A stretch of 24,506 nt of DNA, from NCBI RefSeq assembly GCF_000434895.1, contig NZ_FR892816.1:46601-71106 (forward strand). The letters run 5' to 3'. This DNA is from Phascolarctobacterium succinatutens CAG:287 (GTDB taxonomy: Bacteria > Bacillota > Negativicutes > Acidaminococcales > Acidaminococcaceae). The translations under genes were made by a program, and so were the position numbers. Positions 6,955 through 14,148 of the stretch are shown here, one piece after another; the first letter of the stretch is position 1, and each line of letters starts with the position of its first letter. The notes beneath the pieces were generated by a model. That model was given only the letters and a program-made list of their open reading frames with translations. It ran no database searches and was not told the DNA's origin.

Positions 6955-9444
6955 ATGATTCAAGAAAAGTATGCTCCCCATGATATTGAAGCTAAATGGC
7001 AAAAATACTGGGAAGAAAACAAAACCTTTAAAGTAGAGATGGATAAGGATAAGCCTAAATCCTACGTTCTGGAAATGTTCCCCTATCCGTCCGGCAACCT
7101 GCACATGGGCCATGTTCGTAACTATTCCATCGGCGACGTAATCGCACGTTTCCGCACCATGAAGGGCTTCAACGTTCTGCATCCGATGGGCTGGGACTCC
7201 TTTGGTATGCCTGCTGAAAACGCTGCTATCAAACACAACATTCCGCCTAAAAAATGGACTCTGGAAAATATTGCCAACATGACTCGTCAGCTGAAGGCTC
7301 TCGGTCTGTCCTACGATTGGGACCGCGAGGTTACCACCTGTAAGGAAGATTATTACAAATGGACTCAATGGTTCTTTGAGCTGTTCTACAAACGCGGTCT
7401 GGCAGTTAAAAAGGAATCTGCCGTAAACTGGTGCGACACCTGTAACACCGTATTGGCTAACGAGCAGGTTATCGACGGCAAATGCTGGCGCTGCGACCAT
7501 GAGGTTGTTAAAAAGGATCTGAGCCAATGGTTCTTCAAAATCACCGATTATGCTGATGAGCTGCTGAAGGATCTTGACCTGCTGCCGGGCTGGCCCGAGC
7601 GCGTAAAAACCATGCAGCACAACTGGATCGGCCGCAGCGAAGGCTTGGAATTCTCCTTTGAAATTCCTGCACTGAATGATACTGTTGCTGTTTACACCAC
7701 CCGTCCGGATACTGCTTACGGCGTAACCTTCATGGCTCTGGCTGCCGAGCATCCGCTGATTAAAAAGATTTGCGAAAACAATCCGAAGGCTGACGAAATC
7801 AACGCTTTCTGCGAGCGTGTACGCAATCAGTCCGAAATTGAACGTACCTCCAGCGAATCAGAAAAAGAGGGCGTATTCACCGGCGTGTACTGCATTAACC
7901 CGTTCACCGGCCGCAAGGTAGAAATCTGGGTAACCAACTATGTACTGTATGATTACGGCACCGGCGCTGTAATGGGCGTTCCTACCGGTGACCAACGTGA
8001 CTGGATGTTTGCCGACAAATACGGTATTGAAAAGATTGTTACCATCTGCCCGGTTGGCAAAGAGCTGAAGCTGGAAGAAATGACCTGCGCTTACGAAGAA
8101 AAAGAAGGCATGCTGGTTAACTCCGGCGAATTCACCGGCATGGAAATGCACAAGGCTATGAGCGCTATCATGGACAAGGCTGAAGCTGAAGGCTTCGGTA
8201 AACGCCGTGTAAACTATCGTCTGCGCGATTGGCTGATCAGCCGTCAGCGTTATTGGGGCGCTCCGATTCCTATCATTTACTGCCCGCACTGTGGCGAGGT
8301 TCTGGTTCCGGAAGACCAGCTGCCGGTTCGCCTGCCTGAGGACGTAAGCTTCACTGCCGGTGCTAAATCTCCGCTGGCAACCTCCGAAGAATTCGTTCAC
8401 TGCAAATGCCCGAAATGCGGTGCTGACGCAACCCGTGAAACCGATACCATGGACACCTTCCTGTGCTCCTCCTGGTATTATCTGCGTTATACCGACGCAC
8501 ACAACGACAAGATGCCGTTTGACAAGGAGCTCAACAACTATTGGGGTCCTGTAGACCAATATATCGGCGGTATTGAGCATGCTATTCTGCATCTGCTGTA
8601 TTCCCGCTTCTTTGTAAAGGTTCTGCGTGACGCAGGCCTGGTTGATTATGATGAACCGTTCAGCAACCTGCTGACTCAGGGCATGGTAATCAAAGACGGT
8701 GCTAAGATGAGTAAATCTCTGGGCAACGTTGTTTCTCCGGAAGAAATCCTTTCCAAATATGGTGCAGATACTGCGCGTCTGTTCATCCTCTTTGCTGCTC
8801 CGCCTGAAAGAGAGCTGGAGTGGAGCGACCAGGGCGTTGAAGGCTCCTTCCGCTTCCTGAACCGTATCTGGCGTATCGTACAAGCATTTGAAGCTGTTCT
8901 GGCACAAAAGGTTACCGAATACGATCACAGCAACCTGAGCGAAGCAGACAAGGACCTGCGCCGTGTACTGCATAGCAGCATTAAGAAGGTTACCAACGAT
9001 ATCGAAACCCGCTTCAACTTCAACACTGCTATTTCCACTATGATGGAACTGGTTAACGCTCTCTATGCTTATAAAGAAGCTGCCAAAGAGCCGAATGCAG
9101 GTCTGATTTACGAAGCAATTTCCGACCTCATTAAGATGATGAGCCCGTTTGTTCCGCATATCACCGAAGAGCTGTGGCGCGGTGCTATTGATGCCAACAG
9201 CAGCGTACATGAACAAAGCTGGCCTGAGTGCGATGAAGAAGCCCTGAAGGTTGACAATGTAGAAATCGTTCTGCAGGTTAACGGCAAGGTTCGCGGTCGT
9301 CTGACTGTTCCGGCTGAAGCTACCAAAGAAGAGCTGGAGAAGATTGCTATGGCTGACGCTAACGTTCAGGCTCACATCGGCGATGCAACCGTACGCAAGG
9401 TTATCTGCGTACCCGGCCGTCTGGTAAACATCGTAGCGAAGTGA
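6955..9444 (+). CDS. leuS: leucyl-tRNA synthetase
   Basis: An 829-residue class I aminoacyl-tRNA synthetase that charges tRNA-Leu in the cytoplasm. The HIGH signature appears as HMGH (50-53), the KMSKS loop as KMSKS (584-588), with the CP1 editing domain between them (TTRPDTAYG) and zinc-type cysteine pairs CDTC/CWRC and CPHC/CPKC. EHAILHLLYSRFF and the C-terminal LQVNGKVRGRL are diagnostic for LeuRS. GGGAGG eight bases upstream is the ribosome site. Codon choice is strongly biased towards C- and T-ending codons, as expected for high expression. Expression is governed by the T-box leader. No terminator follows directly; the first strong one is at 9721. Confidence 0.98.
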   Translation: MIQEKYAPHDIEAKWQKYWEENKTFKVEMDKDKPKSYVLEMFPYPSGNLHMGHVRNYSIGDVIARFRTMKGFNVLHPMGWDSFGMPAENAAIKHNIPPKKWTLENIANMTRQLKALGLSYDWDREVTTCKEDYYKWTQWFFELFYKRGLAVKKESAVNWCDTCNTVLANEQVIDGKCWRCDHEVVKKDLSQWFFKITDYADELLKDLDLLPGWPERVKTMQHNWIGRSEGLEFSFEIPALNDTVAVYTTRPDTAYGVTFMALAAEHPLIKKICENNPKADEINAFCERVRNQSEIERTSSESEKEGVFTGVYCINPFTGRKVEIWVTNYVLYDYGTGAVMGVPTGDQRDWMFADKYGIEKIVTICPVGKELKLEEMTCAYEEKEGMLVNSGEFTGMEMHKAMSAIMDKAEAEGFGKRRVNYRLRDWLISRQRYWGAPIPIIYCPHCGEVLVPEDQLPVRLPEDVSFTAGAKSPLATSEEFVHCKCPKCGADATRETDTMDTFLCSSWYYLRYTDAHNDKMPFDKELNNYWGPVDQYIGGIEHAILHLLYSRFFVKVLRDAGLVDYDEPFSNLLTQGMVIKDGAKMSKSLGNVVSPEEILSKYGADTARLFILFAAPPERELEWSDQGVEGSFRFLNRIWRIVQAFEAVLAQKVTEYDHSNLSEADKDLRRVLHSSIKKVTNDIETRFNFNTAISTMMELVNALYAYKEAAKEPNAGLIYEAISDLIKMMSPFVPHITEELWRGAIDANSSVHEQSWPECDEEALKVDNVEIVLQVNGKVRGRLTVPAEATKEELEKIAMADANVQAHIGDATVRKVICVPGRLVNIVAK

Positions 9445-9588
9445 CACCCGATTTGTAACGAGCGTAAGCGAAGTTAGAAATCGAAAAGGTGGAACGAATC
9501 CCCGTTGCGACCGAACAGGGAGCAAGAAGAGGGGGAAAATAAAATTTGTCGCGAGCTTTAGTATTACTGGCCACTAACCACTAATAAC
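9445..9588 (+). other. non-coding stretch after leuS
   Basis: No gene is convincing here. One hairpin can be drawn: GATTTGTAAC (9450-9459) with GTTAGAAATC (9473-9482), nine of ten pairs, around GAGCGTAAGCGAA. The remainder includes a purine-rich stretch near 9515-9545 and CTAACCACTAATAACTA-like short direct repeats near 9570-9590. Confidence 0.5.
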
Positions 9589-9686
9589 TAACTGCGACCA
9601 CCGCAGTTACAGCTGTCCTGCAGCAGGCAGTTCCCGCAGACTGTAGCGCGGACAAAAAAATAAGCAGTGCATGTCAGCAATGACAT
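9588..9686 (-). CDS. possible 32-residue cysteine-rich peptide
   Basis: A short open frame on the minus strand that begins MSLLTCTAYFFVRATVCGNC, continues LLQDSCNCGGRS and then stops. It has five cysteines (6, 17, 20, 26, 28), four of them in the last half. No ribosome site is visible before the ATG, and the same bases form plus-strand hairpins, so this may be chance. A 21-base palindrome abuts the ATG (9686-9706). I do not recognise the peptide. It could be a RiPP precursor or small metal-binding protein, but no modifying enzyme is nearby. Confidence 0.15.
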   Translation of the reverse strand: MSLLTCTAYFFVRATVCGNCLLQDSCNCGGRS

Positions 9687-9706
9687 TATTTAGTAGTACT
9701 AAATAA
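9686..9706. promoter_or_regulatory. 21-base palindrome, operator-like
   Basis: Perfect 10-base arms (TTATTTAGTA and TACTAAATAA) flank a single central G. Such compact symmetry fits a dimeric repressor site as well as an RNA hairpin with an impossibly small loop, so DNA binding is the likelier reading. The protein is unknown. Confidence 0.35.
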
Positions 9707-9720
9707 CGCTTACATTTTCA

Positions 9721-9773
9721 GAGTCTCTGAGAATAACGTAATTGTTATTCTTGGGGGCTCTTTTTGTTTTTTT
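9721..9773 (+). terminator. strong terminator downstream of leuS
   Basis: A 17-bp stem (9721-9737 with 9744-9760, several G-T wobbles) with a six-base loop runs into TTTTTGTTTTTTT. It is about 280 bases after the leuS stop. Confidence 0.88.
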
Positions 9774-9778
9774 GGTGA

Positions 9779-9796
9779 CAACCCTCAGTCATCGCC
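9779..9796 (+). repeat. truncated left end of the dispersed palindromic repeat
   Basis: Eighteen bases, CAACCCTCAGTCATCGCC, match the left end of the full copy at 24321 exactly. The sequence then diverges, about 40 bases before the full copy at 9836 begins, so this is a broken copy beside a complete one. Confidence 0.65.
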
Positions 9797-9835
9797 CTAG
9801 CTCTCTTGACGCTAAGACCCAGTTTGTCGCAAGCA

Positions 9836-9994
9836 CAACCCTCAGTCAAAATCACTGCGTGATTTTGCCAGCTCCCTTTCAGGGAGCATATAGAGGTTGG
9901 TCGTAATTGCGAACTGTAATTTTAAATCTAGCCTGTTATATCTCCCCTGAAAGGGGAGGTGGCTGCGAGCTTTAGCGAGCAGACGGAAGGGTTG
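9836..9994 (+). repeat. dispersed palindromic repeat, copy A
   Basis: A 159-bp element bounded by CAACCCT and AGGGTTG. The left arm contains a hairpin CAAAATCAC-TGC-GTGATTTTG, then GCCAGCTCCCTTTCAGGGAGC. The right arm contains CTCCCCTGAAAGGGGAGGTGGC and ends GACGGAAGGGTTG. The AT-rich middle (about 9890-9945) is not conserved with the second copy. Non-coding, in the leuS-comEA gap. It resembles MITE- or REP-type elements common in gut Firmicutes. Confidence 0.82.
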
Positions 9995-10020
9995 AGTATC
10001 GAAGTCATACGCAATATTTT
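9992..10020 (+). promoter_or_regulatory. possible comEA promoter overlapping the repeat end
   Basis: TTGAGT (9992-9997) and TATTTT (10015-10020) are 17 bases apart, 27 bases before the comEA start. The first three bases of the -35 box are the last three bases of repeat copy A. The -10 box is weak, so confidence is limited. Confidence 0.35.
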
Positions 10021-10046
10021 TACCAACACCATAAGGAGGTATCCCC

Positions 10047-10703
10047 ATGCAAGCAAAATCTAAAAAACTAATCTTCATCACCATTCTCCTCACAGGCTGC
10101 ATCATCACCGGCCTTATAAGCAGCAACGACAAAGAAAAACCGCTTGCAGGCAGCAGTTTATTGCAGTCCGCGCAAGGTGCTGTCACATCCAAAGCAGCGC
10201 AGGCAAAAACAGTACGCGTGCAGGTGAGCGGCGCAGTATTGGAACCAGGCGTATACGACCTGCCTGCCAGCTGCAGAGTGGAAGAGGCCATTGCTGCTGC
10301 CGGCGGTCTGACGGAAAATGCCGACAGCGAACGCGTCAACCTGGTACGCAAGGTGCGCGACGGTATGCAGATACGAGTACCTGTGAAGAAGGCTGAACGG
10401 ACAAGCAGAACGCAGAGGAAAAGCGCTCAGGCAAAGTCCGGTTTAGGTGAGAGTGCGTCAGGAAAATCCGGCAGTGTTAAAGCAGGCTCAGGCAGAAACA
10501 ACAGCATAATGCAGAGCGTGCGCATCAACAGCGCAAGCGCCGGTGAGCTGCAGCAGCTTCCCGGTATCGGTCCGGCGTTGGCGAAGCGCATTGTGGAAAC
10601 AAGAAGCAGAGGGCGTTTTGCCAGCGTGGAGGATTTACTGCGTGTGCCGGGAATCGGCAAGGCTAAGCTGGCGAAGCTGCGTGATTATGTGGAGGTAGAC
10701 TAG
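10047..10703 (+). CDS. comEA: competence DNA receptor ComEA
   Basis: A 218-residue membrane-anchored double-stranded DNA-binding protein that captures DNA at the cell surface for uptake through ComEC. Residues ~7-25 form an N-terminal membrane anchor. An SLBB domain spans ~56-112 (VRVQVSGAVLEPGVYDLP, then the AAGGLTENAD turn). A basic Lys/Ser-rich linker (~113-150) leads to the C-terminal helix-hairpin-helix pair (~155-217), with INSASAGELQQLPGIGPALA and LLRVPGIGKAKLAKL. AAGGAGG precedes the ATG by seven bases. The stop overlaps the comEC start by one base (TAGTG), so the two are translationally coupled. Confidence 0.94.
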   Translation: MQAKSKKLIFITILLTGCIITGLISSNDKEKPLAGSSLLQSAQGAVTSKAAQAKTVRVQVSGAVLEPGVYDLPASCRVEEAIAAAGGLTENADSERVNLVRKVRDGMQIRVPVKKAERTSRTQRKSAQAKSGLGESASGKSGSVKAGSGRNNSIMQSVRINSASAGELQQLPGIGPALAKRIVETRSRGRFASVEDLLRVPGIGKAKLAKLRDYVEVD

Positions 10704-12859
10704 TGCAGCAGAAAATACGTTATCTACGCTTATTTTTACCGGTCATGCTGCTTTGTATATTATCCTTTCGCCTGCTAACCGTGCTATCGTCCGCTGAACA
10801 GCAGCTTGCTGCCTGCTTCGGGCGGCAGCTGGTTGTGCAGGGCGCGGTGGAACCTTTGAGCGTGCACCGGCAGGAAGGTTTTAGCAGTGCGATTCTACGT
10901 TGTCAAAAGGTTTATAGCGATACGGAGCTTGCTTACAGCTGTCGTTTGCGTGTGAGCGTTAAGGGCGAGCTGCCGCAGGCAGGCTGTGTGGTACTCAAAG
11001 GTACGTTGGAGCGCTTGGACAGCCTGCGTAACCCCGGAGGCTTTGACGTTGCAAGCTATAACAGAGTGCAGGAGCTGGGCGGACGTTTGCGCAAGGCGCA
11101 GCTGCTAAAGATAGAACCGCAGGTTTTGTGGTGGCAGCGTTTTGCTTTGTGGAACAAAAAGCTGAGCGAACGCATAGAGGCAGCAGCCGGCGCTGAATAT
11201 GGGGCGCTGCTGAGCGGCATGGTGCTTGGCGGCAGCGGCAGGCTGGATGAAGAAACACGCGAGCTGTTTACGGATAACGGGCTGGCACATCTTCTTTCTG
11301 TTTCGGGCACGCATATTGTGCTGCTCACAGGCCTGCTGCTTGCTTTGCTGCAGTGGGTGCCGCTGCCATGGCGCAAGTTTATTGTTATCACTTTGCTGAT
11401 TGCCTATGCGCTGCTTTGCGGCTTGCGCCCTCCGGTGCTGCGAGCACTGGCTATGAGCAGCGTTCTGCTGCTTGGCGGCAGCGGTGCGGAGCGCGGGCGC
11501 TTGCTGTGTTTGGTGGCGGCACTGCTGTTGTGCCTGCAGCCGTTATGGCTGGCCGATATCGGTTTTCAGTTATCGTTCGGGGCGGCGGCCGGACTTTTGT
11601 GGCTGTTGCCTGCATGTCAAAGGCTGCTGCCGCAGGCTTTGCCTGCGCCGATAGGCGAAGCGGCAGCAGTTTCGTTGGCAGCACAGCTGGCTGTACTGCC
11701 GCTGGAGGTTTATTATTTTCACCAAATTTCGCTGATTGCCCTGGTAAGCAATATCGTGCTGGTGCCGGTGTTGGAAATTGCCGCGCAGATGGCACTCGTG
11801 GGCGCACTGCTGCCCGTGTGCGGTGATTATCTGTTGCAGCTTGCTGCCTGGCTTGCGGCGCAGGTGCTGACGCAGGCGCGTTTTTTTGCTGAATTGCCGT
11901 ACAGCACTGTAGTTATCGGCAAGCTGCCTGCTTATTGCTTTGTAATCTATTATGCAGCGCTCTTTGTGTGGGCAGATTTTCCTTGGCTGCAATTTTGGAG
12001 TAATAGGGAGCGTCGCTGTATCCTGCTTTTGCATGCCTTGCTGCTTGCCGGGACGCTTGCTTATCAGCAGTATTGCACGCTGCCGTTAGCCTGCTATTTT
12101 CTGGACGTTGGGCAGGGGGACTGCGCTGTTATCGTCACGCCGTCGCAGCGGGTGGCAATTATTGATACCGGCGGCTTAAAAAATCTTTCGACTGCAACGC
12201 GCGTAATTACTCCGTTTTTGCGCTATCTTGGCAAGCGTGAGGCGGATATCCTGCTTTTAAGCCATTATGATTTTGACCATGTGGGTGCTGCGGCGGATTT
12301 ATTGCGACAGCTGCGGGTAAAAAAGCTGCTCCTGCCTAACGAAGCACTGACGGAGGAAAGCAAAAGGGTACGGCAGGAAATTTTGGCACAGGCCGGCAGG
12401 ACGCAGGTGCATGTGGTGCAGAGCGGTGAACGCTATGCGTTGGACGCTGCTGCGGAGCTTGTTTTAGTTGATGTACCGCAGCAGGCTGTGCCGGGTAACG
12501 AAGCCAGCACGTTGGCGGCGCTGCATAGCGCGCAGGGCAGCGTGCTGTTTACAGGTGACATGGGGGAAGAACGCGAGCGAGGGCTGCAGCTGCAGCAATA
12601 CACTGTGCTGAAGGCAGGACACCACGGTTCGCATTACAGCAGCAGTATGGAATTTCTGGAGCAGGTGCGCCCGAGGCTGACGGTGATTTCCTGCGGGCGC
12701 GGCAACCGCTACGGCCATCCGCATCAGGAAACGCTGGAGCGTTTGCAGGCAATAGGAAGCAATGTTGTCAGAACGGATGAGCTGGGGTGCATTAAAGTTG
12801 TTTTTGACGCAGAGGGAATAAAATGCTATAGTTATGTATATCATAAAAATGTTTTTTAG
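10703..12859 (+). CDS. comEC: competence DNA channel ComEC/Rec2
   Basis: A 718-residue integral membrane protein that passes single-stranded DNA into the cytoplasm during transformation. It has an N-terminal region with a membrane segment and an OB-like part (~1-150), the multi-spanning Competence domain (~165-440; VSGTHIVLLTGLLLALLQW), and a C-terminal metallo-beta-lactamase domain (~455-710) with LDVGQGDCAVI, the metal motif SHYDFDHVG (~519-527), FTGDMG and KAGHHGSH (~637). The start is GTG at 10703 inside the comEA stop, with a GGAGG site at 10691-10695. The MBL domain keeps its H-x-D-x-D-H metal residues, so nuclease activity is possible. Full-length and apparently intact. Confidence 0.94.
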   Translation: MQQKIRYLRLFLPVMLLCILSFRLLTVLSSAEQQLAACFGRQLVVQGAVEPLSVHRQEGFSSAILRCQKVYSDTELAYSCRLRVSVKGELPQAGCVVLKGTLERLDSLRNPGGFDVASYNRVQELGGRLRKAQLLKIEPQVLWWQRFALWNKKLSERIEAAAGAEYGALLSGMVLGGSGRLDEETRELFTDNGLAHLLSVSGTHIVLLTGLLLALLQWVPLPWRKFIVITLLIAYALLCGLRPPVLRALAMSSVLLLGGSGAERGRLLCLVAALLLCLQPLWLADIGFQLSFGAAAGLLWLLPACQRLLPQALPAPIGEAAAVSLAAQLAVLPLEVYYFHQISLIALVSNIVLVPVLEIAAQMALVGALLPVCGDYLLQLAAWLAAQVLTQARFFAELPYSTVVIGKLPAYCFVIYYAALFVWADFPWLQFWSNRERRCILLLHALLLAGTLAYQQYCTLPLACYFLDVGQGDCAVIVTPSQRVAIIDTGGLKNLSTATRVITPFLRYLGKREADILLLSHYDFDHVGAAADLLRQLRVKKLLLPNEALTEESKRVRQEILAQAGRTQVHVVQSGERYALDAAAELVLVDVPQQAVPGNEASTLAALHSAQGSVLFTGDMGEERERGLQLQQYTVLKAGHHGSHYSSSMEFLEQVRPRLTVISCGRGNRYGHPHQETLERLQAIGSNVVRTDELGCIKVVFDAEGIKCYSYVYHKNVF

Positions 12860-12875
12860 GAGTGCGAATATACTC

Positions 12876-13946
12876 ATGGACATTAAAGCAGAAGAATTGC
12901 TTGCCAAATTACAACAGCATAAACCACTGCCGCAGGCGCAGGTACTGCTTTTGTGCGGCGAGGAGGATTACTACCGCAACAGCATTATTGCCGCGCTGCC
13001 GGAATATGTTTTTGGTGATACACCGGAGGCTGACCGCGAAATAACGGTTTTTGACAAGGACACCAATTTATCGGGACTGCAGGCGGCCGTCAACAGCTAT
13101 CCCTTCTTCTGCGGCAAATCGCTGATTTTCCTGAAGGACGAAAAGCTGTGGGCAGCAAAGCCTGCCAAAGCAAACAGCACTGCTGATGCTCAGGATGATA
13201 CCGATTCCAAGAAAATGGAGCAGCTGGCGGCGATTGTCAGCGACGTACCGGATTATTGCCTGCTTGTAATCAGCAGTAAGAAAATGGATAAGCGGACCAA
13301 GCTGTATAAGCAGCTTAAAGCAAGTGCGCTGATTTGTCCGTGCGAGCGCATTAAGGAAAGAGAGCTTGATGACTGGCTGTATGCGCAGGCAGCAGCATAC
13401 GGCGCGCATTTTACCAGAGATGCGCTGGCGGCTATCAGCGAATATATTGAGCCGGTAAAGGAAGAAATTCCCTTGGATTTGCTGCAGCAGGAAATCGGTA
13501 AGCTGGCAATTTATGCCGCAGGACGCAGAGAATGGACGGAAGAGGATGTGCTGAATGTTTTTGCACTGCTGCCCAATGCTTCCTCCTTTGCACTGACCAA
13601 TTATATTATGGCAGGCAAGCTGAAGCAGTGCCTGGAGCTGTTGGCGAGCGAACGCAAGCACGGAACCTATATCCTGCCGCTCAGTGCAACCGTAGCTTTC
13701 AAGCTGCGTCAGGTGTTGCGTTATCTGGAGCTGAAGCGCAGAGGCTACGACCAGAAGGGCATTATGGATGAGTTGGGGATGCGCAGCCCATATGCCTACA
13801 GATTTTTGGAGCGCGACAGCAGGCGCTTTGATGAAAAGCGTCTGACGGAAGCTTTGCTGGGATTATCTGATATGAATATTAAGCTGCGTCAGGGCGGACG
13901 TGGCTACGAAAAGCTGGAGGAAATTCTTGTCCGCCTGCTTGCATGA
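12876..13946 (+). CDS. holA: DNA polymerase III subunit delta
   Basis: About 356 residues of the clamp-loader delta subunit, which opens the beta clamp on DNA. Recognisable by VLLLCGEEDYYRNSII near the N-terminus, NSYPFFCGKSLIFLKD, CPCERIKERELDDWL and the C-terminal collar region LSATVAFKLRQVLRYLELKRRGYDQKGI, with LGLSDMNIKLRQG near the end. An upstream in-frame ATG at 12834 lies inside comEC; I prefer ATG 12876 because the TAGGAG site (12857-12862) lies between the two and because delta proteins usually begin close to this point. The spacing of 13 bases is long, so the start is not settled. comEC-holA adjacency is common in Firmicutes. Confidence 0.92.
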   Translation: MDIKAEELLAKLQQHKPLPQAQVLLLCGEEDYYRNSIIAALPEYVFGDTPEADREITVFDKDTNLSGLQAAVNSYPFFCGKSLIFLKDEKLWAAKPAKANSTADAQDDTDSKKMEQLAAIVSDVPDYCLLVISSKKMDKRTKLYKQLKASALICPCERIKERELDDWLYAQAAAYGAHFTRDALAAISEYIEPVKEEIPLDLLQQEIGKLAIYAAGRREWTEEDVLNVFALLPNASSFALTNYIMAGKLKQCLELLASERKHGTYILPLSATVAFKLRQVLRYLELKRRGYDQKGIMDELGMRSPYAYRFLERDSRRFDEKRLTEALLGLSDMNIKLRQGGRGYEKLEEILVRLLA

Positions 13947-13970
13947 TATCTTATCCTCAGAAATTAAAGC

Positions 13971-14000
13971 TGGACAAAAGCACTTAATATCTGCTATAAT
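13971..14000 (+). promoter_or_regulatory. glutamine synthetase promoter
   Basis: TGGACA (13971-13976) and a consensus TATAAT (13995-14000) are 18 bases apart. Transcription would start near 14007, giving a leader of about 140 bases. Confidence 0.78.
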
Positions 14001-14006
14001 AGTGAG

Positions 14007-14148
14007 ACAGTCAACGAGGACTTTTTTGAGTAAGGAAGTAGTGTGTCCATGCTTAAAAAGGTCCTTTTCGTTTATCTTGCAGAAAATATGTAGGGAGCAT
14101 TTTTCTGCAGCATGATAATTAGGGAGTATTGAGAAAGGAGGCAGCCTT
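14007..14148 (+). promoter_or_regulatory. structured leader of the glutamine synthetase gene
   Basis: Contains two possible hairpins: AGGACTTTTTT (14018-14028) against AAAAAGGTCCT (14055-14065), and TGCAGAAAA (14078-14086) against TTTTCTGCA (14101-14109). A 14-codon frame, MLKKVLFVYLAENM, lies at 14049-14093 behind AAGGAAG (14032-14038). The GS ribosome site AAAGGAGG follows at 14134-14141. No known riboswitch was recognised; regulation by the leader is inference. Confidence 0.4.

Larger units (their letters stand above)
9589..9773 (+). ncRNA. candidate structured RNA or long 3' region ending in a terminator
   Basis: Several stems follow one another: TAACTGCG / CGCAGTTA (9589-9596, 9602-9609), CCTG-CAG-CAGG (9617-9627), CCGC / GCGG (9634-9637, 9648-9651), ATGTCA-GCAA-TGACAT with a GNRA-like loop (9671-9686), a 10+1+10 palindrome (9686-9706), then a 17-bp terminator. 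No known RNA family was recognised and no clear promoter lies directly upstream, so it may simply be the processed 3' end of the leuS transcript. Confidence 0.3.

Noticed and set aside
7858..9525. 555-residue open frame on the minus strand across leuS
   Set aside because: It lies antisense to a clear leucyl-tRNA synthetase, shows no family motif, and is explained by codon bias in leuS leaving the opposite strand free of stops.
11353..11826. 157-residue plus-strand frame inside comEC
   Set aside because: Alternate frame of a GC-rich membrane segment of comEC, Ala/Gly-rich by composition, no independent start signal.
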